Under the pieces are notes generated by a model. It was not told the DNA's origin and did not search any database. It was given only the letters and a program-made list of their open reading frames with translations. The position numbers were made by a program, and so were the translations under genes. Shown one piece after another: positions 36,682-48,857 of a DNA stretch of 64,000 bases (position 1 is its first letter; each line of letters opens with the position of its first letter). This DNA is from Kuschelorhynchus macadamiae (Eukaryota; Arthropoda; Insecta; Coleoptera; Curculionidae): contig JAUTXW010005184.1 of assembly GCA_030620095.1 (NCBI GenBank), forward strand, positions 748,501-812,500, given 5' to 3'.

Positions 36682-38335
36682 CTTAAGGCTGCTAACTTCT
36701 ACAATTGGATCCATTGTTGGGTCAATTTGTGTGTTACTGAAATTAGGTCTGGTTGCATCATTTATCGAAAAGGCTATAGGTTTGGTTTTTTTTAAGCTGT
36801 TTTACACCCATAAAATCGTCTAGTGACGATACAAAAAATACACACAAGATTAGAACAAAAGTGATTGAAGAATCATTTAAACAAAAACTTAAAGTTTTAA
36901 TTTTGTTTCTAGGGGCTGTTTCATCCCTTAATAATAACACCCTATGTAAAGGAAAAACATTGGTTTTATATACAAAAAAAAAAATTTTTGTGTGTGTCAG
37001 TAACTATAATTTTTCTTATTTGGACTAATGTTAGAATAAGTGTCTTGTAACATTGTAAGAAGTAGTAAGATTAAGTTATTGGGTACTGATAAAATAGGAA
37101 TGATACAAAACATGAAATTGTTTTGTAAAAATTTTCACCAGGAAAGAAATCAAAAATTTTCATAATTTTTTTCATGCAAGAGCTGAAACGTTTTTGGTTG
37201 TAGTCATCAAATTCTGAGTACATGTTCAAATAGAATAATAAATGAATGACTGTCTATAATTAGCTAGTTTTCTGATCCAATACTGCTTTCTATAAATTGT
37301 GCAAAACTAAATGTATGGGTATTTGAAAATAGAGTTCCATTAAAAGAATCTAACGTGCTTACAATATTGCAGTAATAAAGTGCTACTGTTCTGTACAGAT
37401 AAAAGAACAAAGCACCGTTTGTTAACGCTGAACCATCTGGGAATAGCAGTTTTATGTTCAGTATGTGCGAGTCAGCAGAAGCAGATTATTCTAGTAGCGC
37501 GTATAGAATTTTGTAATTTTCAGACTAGACAGAATGGGAAATTAATTTTACTTGCTTTTATCTATACTTTATTTCTTAAGTTAGCTTTATAATTTTAAAA
37601 TAATACTTATATTACGTATCTAAGTGTGATAAATACATGATATGCTATGGATTTACCCTCGTGTTAAGATCAAATTATTATAAGTTTATTATACTGAAAT
37701 TTAAAAGACTTATTTTTGTTGAAATAGAAATTATCGTAGAAGTATCTCTGTTAAAGCTATAAGTTAGAATATTTAAAAAAAAGCCTACATACTGAGCACT
37801 TAATTTTCTAAAAAACATCTTTTATTTGTCAAGATAAGATTGTTTGTCATCAAGTGTGTTTCATCATTCACCAATCCATCCCAGCATTGCTAAGGGTCCT
37901 TCATAGCTGGTTGGTTTAATTGTAACTACGAAAAATGTAGTCCGTCCGTAAACCCAACAGGCAAAATCATTACAATCTTTGCAGACCATAGACAACTATA
38001 ACTAGCTTTGAAGCTAAGTAAACGTCTTATTTAAAAATGCGTAACAGCAAGATTTTGAAAGTACTGCGATTTCTATAATTGAAAAAAAATCCAAGGGTGT
38101 CTTATTTAATAGTAATAACTTGAATAAAAGTATTATCACCTAAATTCCACCATTAACTCATAGTCTATATTTAAAAAAAAAACTAAAAACACTTTGCTCT
38201 GCATCCCAAACTATTCTTAAATCTATCAAGATCAATAATAAATTAACCATGTCCGAAAAATACACATCAATCAAAAGTTACAAGGCATAGCTGATAATAA
38301 GTCGATTTCTATAAAGGCAACGGTTGAAGCAAAGA
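36680..38335. other. Unassigned AT-rich DNA, Nmdar2 downstream intron
   Basis: No domain, terminal repeat pair or splice-bounded coding segment recognised on either strand. Confidence 0.4.
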
Positions 38336-38339
38336 ACAG

Positions 38340-41213
38340 GCATGTGCTTAGCCTAACACTTTTATTTATTAGTAAGTATACTGGATTAACTTTATATTTT
38401 AGTTAAATATCAAGAGTTATATGAGGATTGCACAAATCGGGAAACTCTGGGAATAAAGGAGCGAACATAGTAGAAGGACCTTGGTCTTTGAAGTTGAACG
38501 GTGAAAGAATACATGTGGGTCGATGCTCGTGTCTCCCTGGCAGGTGATGCGATCATTCCAGCGAAAATCTTTCTGAAAAGTAATACCGACTAGGAAAGGA
38601 TCTTTGGCTTCAATAATTTGATTATTCATTTGAATGGTGTGGGTACTGGGAGATAATTTGTGAGATAGTTAACAAGATTTCGTCTTAGTGGCATTTAACT
38701 GGACAAGGATCTTTGCTCCCCATTGTTTGATTTTAATGAGGCCCTCGGTTAGGAATAAAGTCATTAATCGAGGCTTCTCATCAATTTCAGTCTTGGAGAC
38801 AGACATAGCTGTGACTAGGATTGCTGGTAGAAGAAACTACACTACTTTGGCTTTTAACAATGAAAAAGGCCTATATTACGTATAGATTTCGTAGGGCAGG
38901 TTCCAGTTGCATGTGACGCGAGTTGCGCTTATTGGATATTATGAGAGGGAGGGCTGACGTTCCTGATCAGCTTAAAGATGTTGAAAAAGTAAATGATTAT
39001 TATATAAATGGTATACACAAACTTGTACCTGATCGGGAAATTTTAGATTTTTATCACGGTCACACAGCGCAGGAGGGTGAAATATTTACTTTTCAACTTG
39101 TGCCTGAGTTTGAAGTCCAGAAGGTGTTATATGATATTAAAAGTAATGCTGTGGGACAGGATGGAATAAATATTAAAATGTTATTGTGTTGTCCAGAGAT
39201 TTTACCATACCTTGCCCATATTGTAAATTTCTGTCTCAGTAATTCAGTGTTTTCTGATATTTGGAAGTAGGCTATAGTATTACCCTTATCAAAGATCAAT
39301 ACACCAAAGAGTTTCAAAGATCTTCGCCTGTTAGTATTTTAACAGCGCTTACAAAGCTGCTTGAAAAGATAATAGACTCACTAATTCGAACATTCGCTTT
39401 TAGTACTAACATAATTCCACTGTTACAATCGGGATTCAGGAAATTTCATTGGTGTGAAACCACTCTTTTAGCTATAACAGATGATATTTTGCGAGCCAAT
39501 GATGTTAATAAGCTTACACTTTTAACTTTAATTGATATTTCCAAGCCCTTCGATACCCAAAATCACAATTTTTTATTTGCTATTTTTCACTATTTGGGGC
39601 TTTTGAATTCCGTAATAAATTTTTTTCGGTCTTATTTTGTAAATAGAAAGCAACGTGTTAAGATTGGTGGACACATTTCTAGTTCGTACTGCTTGAGAGC
39701 TTTATGTTTTTTTTTCTTACTAGGTCTTAGTAGTTTTTAAACATTGTTAACATTTAGGACTAGTTTAATTATTGATAATGCTCTTAATTGTATACTACCA
39801 ATTTTTTTTCTTGGATTAAGATGAAAAACAGAGATCTTCCTTAGGGTGGCTTACCGATCTTCGGCTACTTTCCACAAGTTCTGTTATATATTTTTTTCTA
39901 AAGATGTGTGTACTAATTATGGAAAATAAAGACCTTCTAACTAACTAACTAACTAACTAACTAATTGATGTCTGAGGAGAATAGAATAGGTGCCAACACT
40001 AAACTCTGTGGAACGCCTGCGTTGATTTGGTGAAAGTTTGATGAAAGGCCATCAACCACTACAGAATTACTTCTGTTGGAAAGAAAACTGGCAATCCAAG
40101 TACAAAATTTTGAAGGAAAACCATAGGCAGGAAGTTTGTTAAGAAGTGCGTCATGCCAGACTCGCTCAAATGCTTTGGTTGTCGAGTCAACCATTTGGAC
40201 TTGGAATTCGATGGACTTATTCCAGTTAAGAAGATCTACTGTGTATCTTTGTTTGAGGAAGTCGTATTGCCTGTCGTATATAATGTTATACTTTTCAAGG
40301 TAATTTAGAGGATCATTATTGATATACTTTTCCATTGTCTTACTTATAATTGAGAGGAAGGATATCGGAATGTAGTTAGAAGGAAGGGTCTTAGATCCCT
40401 TCTTGGGAACAGGCTGTACACGAGCAGATTTCCAGCCTTTAGGAAAAATTCCCATGTCATTGGATATTTGGAATCACCTGGTGAGGATAGGGCCCAATTC
40501 AGAAGCGCACTTTTTTAGGAGTAAGGCCAGAATACCATCAAAGCCAGAGGTTTTGGTATTAAGTGTTTTGAGAGTTCGTTGTATCTTTTTAACCTTGAAG
40601 GTAATTTCGTGCATATTTTATGGCAAAGCTGATAACGATAGCAGGGGGAAGTGAAGCTCAGTTTTTGCTTAAGACGTGGGGACGATTTGATCACCAGATG
40701 TTAGGGGTGGGAAGGAACTTTTGTAGAAGTTTTGATAAACATTTTTGAAAATCGACCAATAGGACTGGCTACCATTTTGGCAAGAAAGAACTTTCCCTTT
40801 TAATGCATTTTTGGCTTCGAGAATTATGCGACTGTAATGATTCGTGCCTCGTTTTTGGCCTGGCGATTTTCGGAAATAAGGTTTTTAAGAAAATTGTTAT
40901 GAGCACGGATTTTCTTTAATCTGGCATTATCGCAAGATTTTGAAAACCAAGGTTTATTTGTGTGAGGTTTTGAAGTCATTATAGAATGTAGTATAAAGGT
41001 TTCTTTACGCAATTGTGTTACATCCGAGATTTGTGAACAAATTTTGGAAGGATCGTTGGTAGAGAAACAAACATCATTCTAAGGGAAGGAAGAGTACAAA
41101 TCACGCAACCCATCTTAATCAGCGGAATTATAGTGCCAAATAGTACAAGGTGGCAGGAATTCTACAACCTCCTGTTGTATGCGACAGAAAACAGTAATTA
41201 GGCCGTGGTCCTA
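38340..41213 (-). pseudogene. Jockey-clade non-LTR retrotransposon, split by an insertion
   Basis: The 5' part (41213 down to 39965) reads on the minus strand DHGLITVF-like end of the endonuclease region, NKPWFSKSCDNARLKK, then RT motifs TSGFDGI, GIFPKGWKSARVQPVPKKG, KAFERVWHDALLNKLPAYGF and INAGVPQSLVLAPILF. It stops abruptly at the (CTAA)n tail of an opposite-strand element. The 3' part resumes at about 38890: VVSSTSNPSHSYV, LIKIKQWGAKILVQLNATKT, QMNNQIIEAKDPFLV and RWNDRIT, then, in another frame after an internal deletion, RSFIPRVSRF. Both halves have stops and frameshifts. Non-LTR ORF2 proteins combine an endonuclease and an RT for target-primed reverse transcription. The YADD core is not readable near the junction. 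Confidence 0.83.
38925..39964 (+). mobile_element. 5'-truncated non-LTR retrotransposon inserted in the minus-strand one
   Basis: The + strand reads LRLLDIMRGRADVPDQLKDV, then SNAVGQDGINIKMLLCCPEI (RT domain start), SVFSDIWK followed by a stop and AIVLPLSKINTPKSFKDLRP, KLLEKIIDSLI, GFRKFHWCETTLLAITDDIL, LLTLIDISKPFDTQNHNFLF and FFRSYFVNRKQRVKIGG. It then breaks off before YADD, with a jump to a 3' UTR containing aataaag and a (CTAA)n tail at 39936-39964. The copy lacks the endonuclease, the active-site Asp pair and the C-terminus. It differs clearly in sequence from the other three RT copies here. Confidence 0.83.
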
Positions 41214-42045
41214 AAAACAAATAAAAACTCTGTAAACTCGCCTTTACCCACAACTTCCCTCATTCAGAATTTTAGTACGCACGGTTTAAAAATAAATAAA
41301 TACAGTTTATAGGATTTGTATAAAGTTATTTATATAACTATTATTATATATTTAAATAATAAATATTTATATATGCAAATAATTATATGCATATGTAAAT
41401 TGTGTGATCTATACGTTATGGGATTTCAAAGGAAGGGAGTTCTGGGTAGAGGCGAATTTACCGATAATATTTAATAGTAAGACAAAATACTTTTTACAAT
41501 AACTAAACAAGATTGTTAAATAATATTACATTATCCTTAAGAAAGGAAAAAAACAATAAAATGTACATTGGAGGTAGAAATAAGATATTTGAATAATTAA
41601 TGAGAAATTATAGAACAGAGTTAATTAGAAAATAATAAGTTGTCTCTAGCTTTTTGGATTGGCCAATTTCCTAATGGTAATTATTCCTTTATGAATAAGA
41701 ATTTACGCGTGTCATCTAATTAGCACCCCATTCAATCTTTCTTCTTAATAGATTTTAGAAGGATAACAAAGACGACAACATGAAATTTACTTTATTTGTG
41801 GAACTTAATGAATTTATTCAGAACATGTATTTTGCTTTAACATCGTCAGAAAAGAGCTTTAATTGATATTTGCATTTGCACTAAATTGATAATTTCTATT
41901 TTAAAAATAACAACCACAGGCCACACAATATTTTTAAAAATTCATTCCAAGAAAATTAATAAACTTGTATATACAAAAATAAATATAAAATAATACACAA
42001 GGCTTCTATGAACAAGTTATTGCCTTTATTTGCCGCAGGAGTGTA
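41214..42045. other. Unassigned AT-rich DNA
   Basis: No recognisable feature; no open segment with coding character. Confidence 0.4.
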
Positions 42046-42049
42046 TCTA

Positions 42050-44530
42050 TATTATTTGATAAAAATACATACATCCTGAAATTTTATAGATAAATTTTTT
42101 ATATTTTTATATGTACCTCAAATGTCCTTCATTCAGATTTTTAACTTATAATATTACATTAAAGACACCAGTTTTAAAGTAAATAAAATATTTACAAAAA
42201 TATAATAATGTTAAATATGTTAACTGTAAGAACACCTTTTTCCCGCTGTCCCATATTATTTGTTAATACGTCGTACGTAAAAACATTGAATTGTTCAGCG
42301 TTTATTAATACTCGGAAAACCAGGTAGAGTATATAAGTTAAGTATGTTTTCTTATTGTATTTATTTAAGGTGAATTCTACATTTAATATCTGCACAGTAT
42401 ATGTTATCATGTTTCGTCAAAATTTTAAGATGTCCAATGGCCTAAACAGGAAATTGCCATCTAAATCTCTTTTCTTCACAATGTAAGTAATACGGATAAA
42501 TATCAATCTCAGTTTTTTTCACCCTAGCTACCGTGTAACATGAAACACATTTCAAGGGAAATTTTTCATACTTTGTCCTCTTAGTATCGTAAATCATAAT
42601 TTGCTCTACTATACGGGCTTTGTACCGTTTTACATGAATCTACATTCACAAGATGTCAGTAAATCCCACATCGCGAAATACCTTCCAAATTTTAAGCTGA
42701 TTGTGAAATAACACACTGGAAACAATATTTATATAAAATTTACGAAGTTCTTTTTACTTTTTCTAACAATTTATCTGCTGGAGTAATACATAAAACGTGA
42801 GAATAATAAATACATATTTTATAACATACCCGAATTAAAAAATAATAATTCACATGTCAACGTTGATTTTTTTAAACAGACTATCTAAGTTCTTACTATT
42901 TAGTAGCATTTAATTACAAGTAAAAAAAAATGTATAGTAAAAGTGCTAGTAATTATATTCAACAGACAAAGATATAAAAATGCAAATGTATTCAATGAAT
43001 TAATCCTAAAATTCTAGAAAAACCAAAATTTGAAAAAAAACAAGGCTCTAATAGAAACTTAGCTTAAGCCAGGGCGAAGCAGCGTAGGACTTGCTTTGGG
43101 CAAAAAGATTAAACCGAGTTCAACCTTGCTTCAGTGAAACAACAAGAAAAAACGACGAAATGAACTAACGACTAAAAATAAACTAACAACAAATATATTT
43201 AAAATTACTGAAACCTATTTAAGGTAAACACATTTAGTATATACGGCTCGACCTATTACAAGAAACGATATGGTGGACCGTATTAGGAATGCCATTCAAA
43301 GTATTTCTATAGCAAAAGTGGAGGCTGCAGTCCAATCTAGGGTCTGGGATTTCGAAAAAGTAGGGTCCGGAGGTACATCTAGCTCTGCAGACCTGCATCC
43401 AGGTTGTAGTTCTGCCGATCTAAAACCTCCTAAGTTGAAACTGTCAAAGTGCAAAACAATTTGACTTGTACTTTGTAATCATAGCGTGTACATGTCCAGA
43501 GAGTAAAAACTCATCCTTTACAATTACAGGTTACAGTTCCGTCATACTAAAGTTTTATCAAGAAATAAAAAAGCACAAAAAATAATTTGTTAATTTTATG
43601 AAGTATATTTAAAAACCTAATATATTTAACTCGAATCAAATGAACAACGTATTTTATTTTTATATTCGTCAAAAATAGATATTTTACTTTTTTTGTCTCA
43701 TTGATACCATAAAGTAAGCAAACGGTACAGTAATTATTGTAATATTTACAAATTTCTATAAATAGTTTCTAGGAACATTATTTTTCTAAAAGAGATTACC
43801 GGTTGAAATTGTCAGTTATCTGTCAGTTTGTGTTAGTTATATTTAGTGTAACTGAGAGAACTGCAGTGATAATCATAATATTATTTAATATATACATTTA
43901 AATACCTTGTCCGACTCAACAGCAGTTCCAGGTTGCAGTTCCCTCATTACTTACCAATACTGATACTGACTCATTTTTTATTTGGTTGCATGTTCGTTTT
44001 CAACCGCTCCGCTGGCGGCCTGTCAGATAGGTCGCAGCATTGTATCGATCGAAAGGATAGGGGTCGATATTCAGTAAGATCTACATCCATCAGTACCGAT
44101 ACCGGGTACAGGTCAACGGCTTCATATCCTTCCGGACCTACCCATCTCTAGTCCAATTGACACAGGAAAGATTGCAACTTTGTATTGACAATGACGACCG
44201 GCATTTTGAGTATTTGCGAAAGCAGTTTTCAGTAATTTTAAATATATTTGTTGTTAGTTTATTTAGTCGTTAGTTCACATCGTCGCTTTTTGTGTTGTTT
44301 CACTTAAACAAGTTCGTTTGTTCCTTTGTTAAATTTTGTTCTTTACAGTTATGCAAGATTTCTACATGTTTCTATTGGAGCCTTGTTTTTTTCCAGTTTT
44401 TGGTTTTCTTAAAATTTTAGGATTAATTGAAATGAAAGATGAAAATATTTTCCACTTTGTCACTTTTTCTCCAGTACAAAAAGTCAAGGTTAATTTTCCA
44501 ATCAGGCGTTTCAGATTCGAGAGACCATAA
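42050..44530. mobile_element. Foldback element, copy A
   Basis: Two inverted arms: left about 42985-43210, right about 44222-44430. Shared motifs (left strand) are attaatcctaaaatt, aacaaggctctaatagaaac, gtgaaacaacaagaaaaaac, gaactaacgactaaa and aacaaatatatttaaaatta ctgaaa. The 1-kb spacer is GC-richer (for example cgctccgctggcggcctgtc near 44010), contains a recurrent caggttrcagttccstcat word, and has short open frames without a recognised domain. The part left of the arm (42050-42985) is homologous to 44990-45740 of copy B. The element type is not recognised; long inverted repeats with an internal gene recall foldback or Mutator-like elements. Confidence 0.65.
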
Positions 44531-44989
44531 TCAATTTTCTTAATTTAAATACGGACCTGGATTTTTTATTTGATTATTTAATGCCCTTCTTGACTACTAA
44601 ATAAAATCAGTATTATTTGGAGAATTCTGAAACAAAGCCATCTGTGACCACTAACAAAATTATTAGATACAGTTTATGGCTCGACAGAGCAAAAAAGCAC
44701 TTTTTTCGACACTAACGCGCCAACTTTCGAACTTAAAAATAATTTACAGCAATTTCTCTTGACTGATTTACCTATAAATATTTTTTTCCGTAAGTTCTGT
44801 TAACGGTTCCCTAGCTAGAGCCGACGTTCTCTATTATTGGACCACCTCTGTATATAATATATTAAAAAATCAATTTTACACCTGTCTATGAGCAAGATAA
44901 CGCTGACATTCCAAATGACTTAACAACAATCTCACAAAATTGAAAACTACTTCGATCTGGAACCCTGATTTCCGTATATTTTACTATTT

Positions 44990-46250
44990 GATAAAAATTA
45001 TATTATTATAAAAATACATATATCTTGAAATTATTATTGATAAGGTTTTTATAAGTATCTGAAATGTTCTTCGTGCTATTTCAGATTTTTAAAGTTTAAC
45101 TTATAACATTAAATTAAAGGCACCAATTTTAAAATAAATAATTTTTTTTTTAAACTACACTTATATTAAAAGTATGAAATGTAAGAACACCTTTTTTCCA
45201 ACTATCCTACATTACTTGTAAATACGTCTAAGTTTAAATAAAAAAAAAACATTTAGAGGTATTCAAATATAGAGTGTTTATTAATATTCGGTTAACCAGG
45301 GTGGAGTATACAACTTTAAGTGTAACTTCTTTTTAGGTTTATTTAGTTAGAATGAATTCTACATTTAATACCTGCATAACATAAGTAATTATGTTTTTCG
45401 AACTTTGAGGGTGAGGAATGGCATAACCAGGAAATTGCCATCTAAATCATAAAAAATCCCGTTTTTTGACCCTCGTTCTCCAACGTCGTGTAACATGAAA
45501 TGCATTTTAAGGGACATTTTTCATCCTTTGTCCTCCTCTTAGTATCGTAAATCATAATTTGCGCTACTATATGGGCTTTGTGCAAAACGACTTTTGGCCG
45601 CTCTACATGAATATACATTCGCAAGTTGTGAGTAAATCCCGCTACGCGAAATACCTTCCAGATTTTAAGCTGCGTGTGAAATAACTCACAGAAAACAAGA
45701 TCTATATAACATTGAACGGAACTTTTTAGTTTTTTTTTTAACCAATTAAATAGTGAAATCATAAATCTAGGTCTGCATTTTATTTCAGTTAATCTTAAAA
45801 TTTTTGGAAAACCAAAAAACTCTAATCTTGGATAACTGTAAAGAACAAAACTTAACAGAGGAACAAAACAAAAAATACTAAAACTCGGTGTCCTAGTCAC
45901 ATAAGCTTCCCAATAAAATAGCTAAAGCAAGGGCGAGGCAGGGCAGGGCTTGGTTTGCGCATACAGATTAAACCGAGTTCAACCTTGCTTCAGTGAAACA
46001 GCAAAAAAAAACGACGAAATGAACTAACCACTAACAATAAATTAATAACAGATATATTTAAAATTATTGAAAACTATTTGAGGTAAACCGATTTTGTATA
46101 GACGGCTCGACGTACTACCAGAAACGGAGTAAAGAAGTGGACGCTGCAGGCCAGTTGACACAGGAAAGGTTGCAACTTTGTATGATAATTAAATATATTT
46201 GTTGTTTATTTAGTCGTTAGTTCATATCGTCGTTTTTTTTGTTGTTATGC
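44990..46250. mobile_element. Foldback element, copy B (spacer deleted)
   Basis: It parallels copy A from ttgataaaaat at its left edge through ggaaattgccatctaaatc, attaaaccgagttcaacctt, gcttcagtgaaacagc and gtagacggctcgacgtacta, to an inverted right arm (46180-46250) ending atatcgtcgttttttttgtt. The spacer is only about 125 bp because about 820 bp present in copy A are missing between two copies of agtccaat. Confidence 0.65.
45442..45900 (-). pseudogene. Open frame in foldback copy B, unknown protein
   Basis: A 152-codon open frame on the minus strand. Its second half (FHTQLKIWKVFRVAGFTHNL, MYIHVERPK, then AQIMIYDTKRRTKDEKCPLK, CISCYTTLENE) is matched in the same strand and frame by copy A at about 42730-42520 (FHNQLKIWKVFRDVGFTD, RIVEQIMIYDTKR, FPLKCVSCYT), where it is broken by stops. 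After SCYT, copy A stays open (KKTEIDIYPYYLHCEEKRFR) while copy B ends early. The same amino acids in both copies despite DNA divergence suggest a real protein of the element. I do not recognise the family; the CxxC and the basic tract near the end could be nucleic-acid binding. Confidence 0.45.
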
Positions 46251-46259
46251 GTCATTGTC

Positions 46260-47080
46260 AGTCTTGACCTTTTCTTGCTCTATATTTAAGTATTATTTAT
46301 TCCGTTTAGTTCGCCAAATCTCTTCTATTTTTACGGTGTTAGAAATCGGTTTAAATCAATACGGGATAATATTTGGTGAAAGAATATAAACTGTAAGGCT
46401 TTTTATATCTTTCTCGACAATGAGAATTATCAAGTCAGTTCGACAAGTTTTCTATACATGTTACGTTATGTTTTCTATACATGTTTCGACTTGAGTTGAA
46501 TTTGAGTAAGAAATTAATACTTTTATTGAGGGAAATATAAGTATCCGATGATAACAATTGATAGTTTCTGTAAGAATTTTTATAATATTTGTAGTTGATT
46601 ATTTCTTTCATTATAACATAGGCAATCAGACACCCCACGTTTTGAATAAACTTTGTTTAGATAAATAGTAATTAAATTCCTGGACCTGTTTAACCCCGGC
46701 TAAATTTTTGTTCTCCATATTGATTTTCGTTTTGTCGTTTATTAGTAATTCTTACACTTCTTGTCAACAGTTTATAAAAAAGAAACATTAATTTCTAAAT
46801 GACCTAATATTGATTTTTATCAGTAAAAATTCCCATCCCCAAATTACGTCAGAATTCGAAATGTTTACATGTTGACTTTGATAAAAGCTCGTCAATTATT
46901 GGGATGCGTAACCAAGATAACAGTTATTGTTAAAATGTCTTTTTTGTATTCATTTAGAGTTTAATAAAAATTAATTCACGTTTTAGTAATATTAGTTCTC
47001 ATAATAACAATTTGGCAATTCAAAAAAGTGTACCAATTAATATTGTATAAACTCATGGCTCAATATGCATGCAGTTTCCG
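46260..47080. other. Unassigned AT-rich DNA
   Basis: Nothing recognised on either strand. Confidence 0.4.
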
Positions 47081-47084
47081 GACT

Positions 47085-47975
47085 TCTGTAGGGCAAAAGG
47101 CTACTATTTGCATAAAGCTACTAAAGTGGATGAATTGGCTGTTATATTGAAAGACTGGGGACTGGAAGAAAGACGGGATAAAGTATAAAGAAGGTGTGAT
47201 GAAAGCAATGTAGAATATCATGGCAAAGAAACTGCAAGAAATATGCCACGTTCAATATGATTTAAGTTTTGATCCATTTGTGCCAGAGGTGCAAGAAATG
47301 CAAAGCGAAGAATTCTTCAACAACACCCAAAAACAGAAAGGATAGGTCTTTTGTGTTAAGTGTTGAAGAACATCTGAAAATGGTTGAATTGGGGGACGAG
47401 AACACTCCTGAAGGATATCAAAAGAAACTGAACCATATAATAGCTGTTGAATTAGCTTGGAAATGTAAACAAGCGATTTTCTTCCTAATAAGCTACTTTA
47501 ACAACAAGTCGACCATGAAGAAAATCCTACATGCAAAAATTAAAAATCTTCTTTGCTGGAACTATTTTTTTTTCTTATTATAGCTAAAATAGAATACAAC
47601 CCCATATTAAATAGGAAAGAAACAAAAATATGTTCCATAAGATTATTTAAAAAGCTTTTCAGCAAGAAAGGGGATAATGTTTAATCAGACAGGTTATTCT
47701 TACCAATTCTTTTTGGAAGAAATCCGAATCTACTAAATGGTACAAGAATTATCCAATATGCAAAAATCAAGTTTCAAAAAGGACTCAAGATGCAGCACAG
47801 AAAATCGGAATTAAGAACTCAAAAATCACTAACCATTCTAATCGATCAACATCGGTTAGTAAGCTGGCTAAAATTGGAGTTCAGGAATAGAAACTAATCA
47901 AAATCCCGGAACATAACAACGCATCATCTATTAAACTACATATTCAAATGGCTACTACTCATATCAGGATATAAT
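47085..47975 (+). pseudogene. Crypton-like tyrosine recombinase remnant
   Basis: The first part (47085-47210, FCRAKGYYLHKATKVDELAV, LKDWGLEERRDKV) is of uncertain origin. From 47345 the strand reads FVLSVEEHLKMVELGDENTP, EGYQKKLNHIIAVELAWKCK, the start of the DUF3504/Crypton catalytic domain, in which AWR is expected where AWK stands. After a gap, 47735-47955 reads KWYKNYPICKNQVSKRTQDA, KITNHSNRSTSVSKLAKIGV, a stop, then KLIKIPEHNNASSIKLHIQM. HSNR is the HxxR box; PEH stands for GH, and the nucleophile Tyr expected in SIKxYLQ is His. Cryptons move as circular DNA using tyrosine recombinase, and this domain also survives in host ZMYM/QRICH1-like proteins. Stops, a changed Arg and the missing Tyr mean it is dead. 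Confidence 0.7.
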
Positions 47976-48255
47976 TAACAAAATAAGAAAAATGCATGAT
48001 ATTAAAACAACCGGTCCGTCAACAACTTCCAGCAATCCATCAACCTCTGTTCTATTTCACCTGCCGAATCATCTAACTTAATATAAATAACAATGAAAAA
48101 CAAACATTTAAAATTGTAATTGTAACCAAAATATTAGATTTAGTATTCTCTGTTTGAAAAAAAAATATAAAATTTTATTATCAATAAAATATTTTGTTAA
48201 TGGCTTCAATTTAAGTGTTTCAGGAAATAATCTAGCCGGATACCACCCGATCTAT

Positions 48256-48450
48256 AAATTTAAATGGATTGACTATCCAAATATTTTTTGCATGATTTTG
48301 CTTTTTGGCAAATAATTGCATGCTCAATAATTTGAAAATAAATAAAAACCCAAGCGGTCACGGGTTTTTGTTAAATTTTTGTACATTCAATAATTTTCTA
48401 AGCCAAATCATGCTCAAAATATTTTGGCTAGTTTAATCGATTAAATTTAT
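48256..48450. repeat. Imperfect inverted repeat, ~70-bp arms
   Basis: Left arm aaatttaaatggattgacta ... gcatgattttgc (48257-48325) pairs with right arm (48370-48450) ending ggctagtttaatcgattaaa ttt, with a 45-bp loop. It could be a worn MITE. Confidence 0.55.
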
Positions 48451-48827
48451 AAGTCTCGTGATTATAATATATGATTAATTTGTTATTTACCTAAAAACTG
48501 GTATTATTTATTTAGCTAAAAACTAGTATTATTTGATTGAATGTGATCGATCATCCAGATTAGTAATAAAGAATGGATGTCTCTGATTCTTATGCAAAAA
48601 AACAAGAATACTAAAAAAAGATTTCTCTTCCCTAGCTTAAAGGATGTGTTTCAAGGTACACTTCATAGTCCAAATTTTAAGGCAATATGTTAAAGCATTT
48701 CAATGTTATTGCCGAAATTTTCGCAGAAAAAAAATTAAAATTATCTGATTTGGTCATCACCATCCCGATACTAGCCTAAAAACCTCCTTAAAAGTCATCT
48801 GAATTGGTCAAATCTTTCTGGAGTAAT

Positions 48828-48857
48828 CTCCAAAGGAAACTTATGTTTCCTTTGGAG
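48828..48857. repeat. Perfect 13-bp hairpin
   Basis: CTCCAAAGGAAAC, loop TTAT, GTTTCCTTTGGAG. It is exact on both arms, in otherwise unassigned DNA. The function is unknown. Confidence 0.85.

Noticed and set aside
43270..43464. Short GC-richer open frame as a host exon
   Set aside because: It lies in the spacer of foldback copy A, and half of it is shared with the junction sequence in copy B, so it belongs to the element.
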